From NCBI GenBank assembly GCA_002422995.1, contig DIUK01000085.1:1-10883 (forward strand): a stretch of 10,883 nucleotides of DNA, given 5' to 3'. Position 1 is the first letter of the stretch. Each line of letters starts with the position of its first letter. A model generated the notes under the pieces. It searched no databases and was not told where the DNA came from. It worked only from the letters and a program-made list of their open reading frames with translations. This DNA comes from Rhodocyclaceae bacterium UBA6160. Lineage in GTDB: Bacteria; Pseudomonadota; Gammaproteobacteria; Burkholderiales; Rhodocyclaceae. Of the stretch, positions 7,136 to 10,883 are shown piece by piece. Made by a program: the position numbers and the translations under genes.

Positions 7136-8404
7136 ATGAAAATTTCCTCTAGCTTCATCCTTGTTGCCTGTTCGGCACTTTTGTTGTCTAGCTGCACGAC
7201 GGTCTCTCCCGCTTCGCAAGCATCAAGGTCTGCCACGCAACCTGATGGGCAGGTTGCATCGCTAACGCAATGTCCACCCGTGCCCAAATGTGCGCCTGCC
7301 CAACCAGCCGAGCTGCCTGCTGCCCCGCCGATGCAAACGGCACGTTGGGAGGATTTGCCAGGTTGGGAGGAAGATGACCCGACGCCCGCCTTCATCGCGT
7401 TTTTGGACAGCTGCCGCACGCTCCGCAAAAAATCGCTTTGGCGGCCGGTTTGTCTGGCTGCGCAGACGGCCGACGTCAGCAGCCCGCAATTGGTGCGTGG
7501 CTGGTTTAAAAGCCAGTTTCAGCCCTGGGCTATGGTCAATGCAGATGGATCGCGCACGGGCATGATTACGGGTTACTACGAGCCGGTGTTGCAAGGCAGC
7601 CGCAAGCCATCGCGGCAAAATCCTTATCCCGTGCATGCGGCGCCAGACGATTTGATCACGGTCGATTTATCCAAAATTTATCCAGAATTAAAGCATCTGC
7701 GTCTGCGCGGTCGTCTCGAGGGAAAAAGGCTGATTCCTTACTACGACAGAGCTGAATGGGATCAGCAGGGAAGCAAGCGCTCACATGAGGCGATTGCCTG
7801 GGTGTCGGATGCAGTTGAGTTGTTTTTCATGCAGATTCAGGGTTCAGGCCAGATTGCCCTGCCCGATGGCAGCCGTATGCGGGTGGGTTATGCGGATCAA
7901 AATGGTCATCCTTACCGATCCATTGGCCGCTGGTTGATAGATCAAGGTGAGATTTCTATTGATCAAGCCTCCATGCAAGGCATTAAAAACTGGGCAGAAA
8001 ATAATCCCAAACGGCTTAGCGAACTGCTAAATCAAAACCCCAGCGTGGTTTTTTTTCGCGAACTGCCACCCACAGGCCCAGGTCCTTTAGGTGCGTTAGG
8101 CGTGCCGCTAACGCCCACAAGATCATTAGCGGTTGATCCGCGCTATGTACCGTTAGGCACCCCGTTATGGCTTGCAACCACTATGCCAAATAGTGAGCAA
8201 GCGCTCACAAAGTTGATGCTCGCGCAAGACACGGGCGGCGCAATTCGGGGGGCCGTGCGCGGTGACTTTTACTGGGGTAGCGGCGAGCAAGCCGGTAATC
8301 TGGCCGGCAAAATGCGCCAGAGTGGCCGTTTATGGGTGTTGATGCCGATTGAATATGCACCAAGTAATGCGCCAACTGACGCATCAACTAATGCACCAAA
8401 ATAA
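7136..8404 (+). CDS. mltA: Membrane-bound lytic murein transglycosylase A (lipoprotein)
   Basis: MltA cleaves peptidoglycan glycan strands to 1,6-anhydro-muropeptides from the outer membrane side. The 422-residue product begins with a lipoprotein signal (MKISSSFILVACSALLLSSC) with lipidated C20. A Pro/Ala-rich linker follows, then the MltA domain: ITGYYEP (144-150), LIPYYDRAEW, ELFFMQIQGSG (228-238), SLAVDPRYVPLGTP and the 3D-like AQDTGGAIRGAVRGDFYWG with catalytic Asp365 in AQDTGG. It is longer than E. coli MltA (365) because of the linker and a C-terminal tail of four-residue repeats (APSN/APTD/ASTN/APK). The ATG at 7136 is chosen because it starts the signal peptide; TTG at 7103 would put extra residues before it. 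Its start is 43 bp from the divergent ATPase start. No convincing terminator follows. Confidence 0.96.
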   Translation: MKISSSFILVACSALLLSSCTTVSPASQASRSATQPDGQVASLTQCPPVPKCAPAQPAELPAAPPMQTARWEDLPGWEEDDPTPAFIAFLDSCRTLRKKSLWRPVCLAAQTADVSSPQLVRGWFKSQFQPWAMVNADGSRTGMITGYYEPVLQGSRKPSRQNPYPVHAAPDDLITVDLSKIYPELKHLRLRGRLEGKRLIPYYDRAEWDQQGSKRSHEAIAWVSDAVELFFMQIQGSGQIALPDGSRMRVGYADQNGHPYRSIGRWLIDQGEISIDQASMQGIKNWAENNPKRLSELLNQNPSVVFFRELPPTGPGPLGALGVPLTPTRSLAVDPRYVPLGTPLWLATTMPNSEQALTKLMLAQDTGGAIRGAVRGDFYWGSGEQAGNLAGKMRQSGRLWVLMPIEYAPSNAPTDASTNAPK

Positions 8405-8420
8405 AGCGCCAAAATAAAGC
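8353..8420 (+). repeat. Degenerate 12/13-bp tandem repeat over the mltA stop codon
   Basis: Five and a half units of roughly TAATGCGCCAAC follow one another: 8353-8364, 8365-8376, 8377-8388 (12 bp each), 8389-8401 and 8402-8414 (13 bp each), then partial TAAAGC to 8420. The last two full units share CCAAAATAAAGC exactly (8396-8407 and 8409-8420). The first four encode the MltA tail repeat of four residues; the extra base in unit 4 brings TAA of unit 5 into frame as the stop (8402-8404). Confidence 0.75.
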
Positions 8421-8528
8421 ATTCTTGTAGAAGATCAAATACTTGGCGTCGCTTGCGCAAAAATTTTTATATTATTGATCCGGAACAAAGAAGACTGGAC
8501 TGTACGGATATGCTGATATCGAACTGTG

Positions 8529-8690
8529 ATGGACAAAGAAGGTGCTTGATATCAAAAGCTGGAGCAGTTGCATGAGCGGCGCAAGCAGGTTGTGCGACTA
8601 CACCGGAAGGGACACGGGGTGATGGCCATCGTTGGCATGACGGGGGTGAATACCGATGTACGCGGTCGCAGCGACGCGCTGGCCGCGTCA
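8529..8690 (+). pseudogene. Remnant of an IS630-family transposase
   Basis: From an ATG at 8529 the frame reads MDKEGA, a TGA stop (8547-8549), then YQKLEQLHERRKQVVRLHRKGHGVMAIVGMTG, which matches in style the N-terminal helix-turn-helix of IS630-type transposases. It is followed at once by VNTDVRGRS (8646-8672) and DALAAS, resembling the mid-protein segment VNTDVRGRSYAPAG of the same family. That segment normally lies over 100 residues downstream, so an internal deletion is likely. Nothing after 8690 is recognisable, and full-length transposases of this kind have about 340 residues. The assignment rests on remembered family sequence. With the repeats around it, this is the main content of the 378-bp mltA-dsbC gap. 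Confidence 0.6.
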
Positions 8691-8737
8691 ATAAATAGAA
8701 AAATTACCGGGCTGGGGTACGCAGGACAGTATTTGTT

Positions 8738-8761
8738 GCCGTATCACCAGCGCCGACTTTT
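8738..8761 (+). repeat. 24-bp copy of the repeat found in the Nudix/ThiE-like gene
   Basis: These bases (beginning GCCGTATCACC and ending CGACTTTT) are identical over 24 bp to the - strand of 5269-5292. The match stops abruptly at both ends. This copy lies between the transposase remnant and dsbC, outside any intact gene. Confidence 0.85.
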
Positions 8762-8762
8762 T

Positions 8763-8780
8763 ACAGCATGGTGTTGCTGT
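8763..8780. other. Hairpin just downstream of dsbC
   Basis: A 6-bp inverted repeat ACAGCA/TGCTGT with a 6-nt loop lies 2 bp past the dsbC stop. On the dsbC strand the stem is followed by A residues, not T, so it is not a typical terminator. It may stabilise the mRNA 3' end or be incidental. Confidence 0.35.
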
Positions 8781-8782
8781 CA

Positions 8783-9484
8783 TTAACCGCCTTTGGCATT
8801 AAAGCGCTTTTCGATTTCTGCTGCCGGAATGTAGCCGCCTACTCGCTCACCGGTTGCGAAGAACATCGCGGGTGTGCCGCTGATACGCAACTTTTGTCCC
8901 AGTGCGATTGATTTTTCCAGCCCGGTGGCATCGCATTTGGCAGGCACTGAAGCCAAGGTTTTGCCAGCGATCATCCAGTCGTTCCAGGCTTTGGCTTTAT
9001 CCTGCGCGCACCAAATCATTTTGGATTTCTCGAAGGAGTCTTCCCCAAGCACGGGATAAAGGAAAGTGTACAGCGTGAGATTTTTGACCGACGTCAATTC
9101 TTTGGCCAGTTTTTTGCAGTAGCCACAGTTAGGGTCTTCAAACGTGACCAATACATTTTTACCATTCCCTCGCACTTGCTTGATGGCCAGTTCAAGTGGC
9201 AAGGCATTGAACTGCCGCTCAGTGGTTAAATTTTTACCTGTTTTAGTGTCGATTAAATTACCGGCTAGTACATAACGACCCGTGTCTTCCACATAAAAAA
9301 TCTGTCCATCAACAACAACTTCCCAGAGGCCGGTAATAGGTGCTTTGCTGATTTTTTCAACTTTACCCAAAGTTGTTTCAAGTGCTTTTTTTACGTCAGC
9401 CTCACCCGCTAAAGATAGCGTTGAAAAGGATAGCGTCGCAAAACTAACAAACAATGTGGCTGCTGCAAGCAATTTCTTATTCAT
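8783..9484 (-). CDS. dsbC: Thiol:disulfide interchange protein DsbC
   Basis: DsbC is a periplasmic disulfide isomerase that reshuffles wrong disulfides and is kept reduced by DsbD. The 233-residue precursor has a Sec signal peptide (about 1-26, ending LSLAG) and an N-terminal dimerisation domain (27 to about 90; ITGLWEVVVDGQIFYVEDTGRYVLAGNLID). The thioredoxin fold carries active site C120-G-Y-C123 in FEDPNCGYCKKL, a structural pair C159/C184, and the cis-proline P205 in ISGTPA. ATG at 9484 has GGAG five bases upstream. It lies 26 bp after the flavin hydroxylase gene on the same strand, so the two are probably co-transcribed, an arrangement seen in other betaproteobacteria. Length and motifs are normal. 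Confidence 0.96.
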   Translation of the reverse strand: MNKKLLAAATLFVSFATLSFSTLSLAGEADVKKALETTLGKVEKISKAPITGLWEVVVDGQIFYVEDTGRYVLAGNLIDTKTGKNLTTERQFNALPLELAIKQVRGNGKNVLVTFEDPNCGYCKKLAKELTSVKNLTLYTFLYPVLGEDSFEKSKMIWCAQDKAKAWNDWMIAGKTLASVPAKCDATGLEKSIALGQKLRISGTPAMFFATGERVGGYIPAAEIEKRFNAKGG

Positions 9485-9497
9485 TAAATCTCCAAAA

Positions 9498-9519
9498 AGT
9501 TAGGATGCAGTTAGGATGC
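9498..9519. repeat. 11-bp tandem duplication over the hydroxylase stop codon
   Basis: AGTTAGGATGC occurs twice head to tail (9498-9508 and 9509-9519). On the coding (-) strand the unit is GCATCCTAACT, so each copy carries TAA; the first TAA (9513-9511) is the hydroxylase stop and the second lies 11 bp later, just before the dsbC ribosome site. Confidence 0.8.
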
Positions 9520-10707
9520 CAACGCATAACGAACCAAAGCGTCCTTTATAACAGGCAAATGATTGGTAAGGTTCAATCCAGCATTGCGCAAACCAATAAG
9601 CGGCCCGCGCCGAATGGCAAACAAACGCTGTAAATGATCCGTTGCTGTTTGTAGCATAAAAACTTCTTCTTTACGCGATCGTTCAAACCGTCGCAACAAG
9701 GAAAAGTCGCCACAATCTTCGACTGGAAAAGCGTTAAGCAGCGTTTTCGCTAAAGCCTGAACATCACCAAATCCTAAGTTAATGCCGTGACCAGACAATG
9801 GATGAACCGTATGTGCCGCATCGCCTACCAGACATAAACGTGGCAACACCGTGCGTGGTGCGCGCATCAGCCGCAGCGGAAATGCGGTTGGCGGAGTGAT
9901 TAATTTCAACTCGCCCAGCAGATGGCCGCCAGCGTTAGCAACTCTAGTGCACAAATCTTCTGGCGACTCCGACAGTAACGCCTCGCCAAGCGCTGTTTTG
10001 GCGGACCATACCATCGATATCTGTTGTCCAGGCAAGGGTAGCCAAGCCAGAATGCCATCTGCACGAAACCATTGGAACGCCGTATGGTAATGGGGCAACG
10101 CAGTAGCAAAGTTAGCCACGACACCCAGTTGGTCGTAGTTTTTGAAAGCCACTTCAATCCCCGCTGCATGGCGCGTCCATGAATCTGCACCATCAGCTGC
10201 AACAATCAGGCGTGCGGTCAATTGGCGGCCATCGGTCAGCGTAAGCTCGGCGGCGGTATCAGTTAAAACAAGTGCTTGCGGTGTTGCAGGACAAAATAAC
10301 GTGAGATTGCCTTGCCGCTTAACCATTTCCCGCAGTTCAGTTTGCATCAGCGACGATTCAAGTATCCATGCTAATTCAGCAACGCCACTGTCATAAGCCG
10401 AAAAATCAAGCCGACCTTTGCCATCACCAAACACCTGCATATTGCGCACAGGTTCCATGCGTAAAGGATCAAGATGTTGCCAAATGCCAATGTCTGCTAA
10501 AAAATTGGCATTTGCCGGGCTAATGGCATAGATGCGGCTATCCCAAGACGCAGCGGTTGTAGCGGCAGAAAAGTCATAGATGCGCTTGGCAGAGGCATTC
10601 GGTGTCGCCCCTTCAATCAACGCGATAGAAAAAGCCGAACGCCGCAACGCCGCCGCCAGCGCAAGGCCAGCCAACCCACCACCCACAATCACGATATCAA
10701 AGTTCAT
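9511..10707 (-). CDS. UbiH/UbiF/Coq6-family FAD-dependent ring hydroxylase
   Basis: A 398-residue class A flavin monooxygenase, most likely a ubiquinone-synthesis hydroxylase acting on a prenylated ring at the inner membrane. The N-terminal dinucleotide motif is IVIVGGGLAGLALAAAL (about residues 5-21), followed by DSRIYAISPAN, the family signature near the flavin. IVAADGADSWTR is the DG motif, and GDAAHTVHPLSGHGINLGFGD is the second FAD motif; most relatives read AGQG where this one has SGHG. ATG at 10707 is chosen because it lies three residues before the Rossmann strand; a TTG at 10743 would add twelve residues. Sequence alone does not decide which ring position is hydroxylated (UbiH, UbiF, UbiI or a multi-site UbiL/UbiM type), so no symbol is given. 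dsbC follows 26 bp downstream in the same operon. Confidence 0.92.
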   Translation of the reverse strand: MNFDIVIVGGGLAGLALAAALRRSAFSIALIEGATPNASAKRIYDFSAATTAASWDSRIYAISPANANFLADIGIWQHLDPLRMEPVRNMQVFGDGKGRLDFSAYDSGVAELAWILESSLMQTELREMVKRQGNLTLFCPATPQALVLTDTAAELTLTDGRQLTARLIVAADGADSWTRHAAGIEVAFKNYDQLGVVANFATALPHYHTAFQWFRADGILAWLPLPGQQISMVWSAKTALGEALLSESPEDLCTRVANAGGHLLGELKLITPPTAFPLRLMRAPRTVLPRLCLVGDAAHTVHPLSGHGINLGFGDVQALAKTLLNAFPVEDCGDFSLLRRFERSRKEEVFMLQTATDHLQRLFAIRRGPLIGLRNAGLNLTNHLPVIKDALVRYALAS

Positions 10708-10736
10708 CTTGCCATTGTCGCCTACACACGTACGCC

Positions 10737-10766
10737 TTGACAAGAAGGACGTGAAAACGACATAAT
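10737..10766 (+). promoter_or_regulatory. Sigma70 promoter of tRNA-Met with GC-rich discriminator
   Basis: A perfect -35 TTGACA (10737-10742) and a -10 CATAAT (10761-10766, five of six consensus) are 18 bp apart. The bases after the -10 (CCCGCCCC) are GC-rich, as in stable RNA promoters under stringent control by ppGpp/DksA. The expected start is near 10773, about 18 bp before the tRNA. It lies partly over the upstream region of the divergent hydroxylase gene. Confidence 0.75.
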
Positions 10767-10790
10767 CCCGCCCCTTTGTTGCATATCAGC

Positions 10791-10867
10791 GGTGATGTAG
10801 CTCAGCTGGTTAGAGCGACGGATTCATAATCCGTAGGTCGAGGGTTCAAGTCCCCCCATCACCACCA
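10791..10867 (+). tRNA. tRNA-Met (anticodon CAT), elongator type
   Basis: A 77-nt cloverleaf with encoded CCA. Acceptor GGTGATG (10791-10797) pairs with CATCACC (10857-10863); discriminator A10864, CCA 10865-10867. Anticodon stem ACGGA/TCCGT holds loop TTCATAA with CAT at 10825-10827. It is not an initiator: base 1 is G paired to C, and the anticodon stem lacks three consecutive G-C pairs beside the loop. A tRNA-Ile2 (lysidine-modified CAT) is less likely; the sequence resembles betaproteobacterial elongator tRNA-Met. The T stem has one A-C mismatch (10841 with 10855). Confidence 0.95.
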
Positions 10868-10883
10868 ATTCTAAAACCCAACC

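Noticed and set aside
7093..7428. N-terminal extension of the ATPase open frame
   Set aside because: This part is the antisense of the mltA signal and linker. The recognisable ATPase begins at the ATG at 7092.
8433..8480. GATCAA/TTGATC palindromic ends with an A/T run after mltA as its terminator
   Set aside because: The stem is only 6 bp with a loop of over 30 nt, and the run AAAAATTTTT is not preceded by a GC-rich hairpin.
8436..8735. CAAATACT (8436-8443) and AGTATTTG (8728-8735) as terminal inverted repeats of the IS630 remnant
   Set aside because: They bracket the remnant, but only 8 bp match and flanking similarity is poor; a match this short could be chance.
8568..8786. A 72-codon open frame as a small intact gene
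   Set aside because: Its N-terminal part matches a transposase fragment, the true start lies before a TGA, and the C-terminal half is unrecognisable. It is better read as transposon debris.

Overview
The window looks like core chromosome of a betaproteobacterium, probably from the Nitrosomonadales side (Gallionella, Nitrosomonas or methylotroph-like). The basis is gene content and protein style: a coaX-SPOR pair, coaE-zapD-yacG next to a Nudix/ThiE-like fusion and a DUF815-type ATPase, and a ubiquinone hydroxylase followed by dsbC. The genus is inferred, not proven. Most of the window is housekeeping; no phage, CRISPR or obvious defence island is visible.

Layout, left to right. Bases 1-998 hold the C-terminal half of Rep helicase (+), closed by a strong two-way terminator shared with a convergent membrane-anchored cytochrome c5-type gene (-). 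A tRNA-Arg(CCG) (+) follows. A + strand run then carries coaX (type III pantothenate kinase), an anchored SPOR-like protein, coaE (dephospho-CoA kinase), zapD and yacG. CoaX and CoaE are the first and last enzymes of CoA synthesis. ZapD (FtsZ bundling), the SPOR protein (septal peptidoglycan binding) and the later MltA (peptidoglycan cleavage) form a division and cell-wall theme. On the - strand a two-gene unit encodes a DUF815-type AAA ATPase and the Nudix/ThiE-like fusion protein. mltA diverges from it across only 43 bp.

Bases 8405-8782 have no intact gene. They hold the end of a decayed tandem repeat that runs over the mltA stop codon, the remnant of an IS630-type transposase, and a 24-bp sequence that recurs exactly, inverted, inside the Nudix/ThiE-like gene. 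Next come dsbC and a UbiH/UbiF-type flavin hydroxylase (- strand operon), then a tRNA-Met(CAT) (+) with a near-consensus sigma70 promoter and a GC-rich discriminator.

The most unusual signal is the 24-bp exact inverted repeat 3.4 kb apart. One copy is the precise in-frame end of an apparent 23-codon insertion in the Nudix/ThiE-like protein, and the other lies in transposon debris. This suggests a small dispersed element able to insert in frame into a coding gene. Lesser oddities are two short tandem duplications that each cover a stop codon, a tRNA-Met T-stem A-C mismatch, and loss of the expected ThiE active-site residues.
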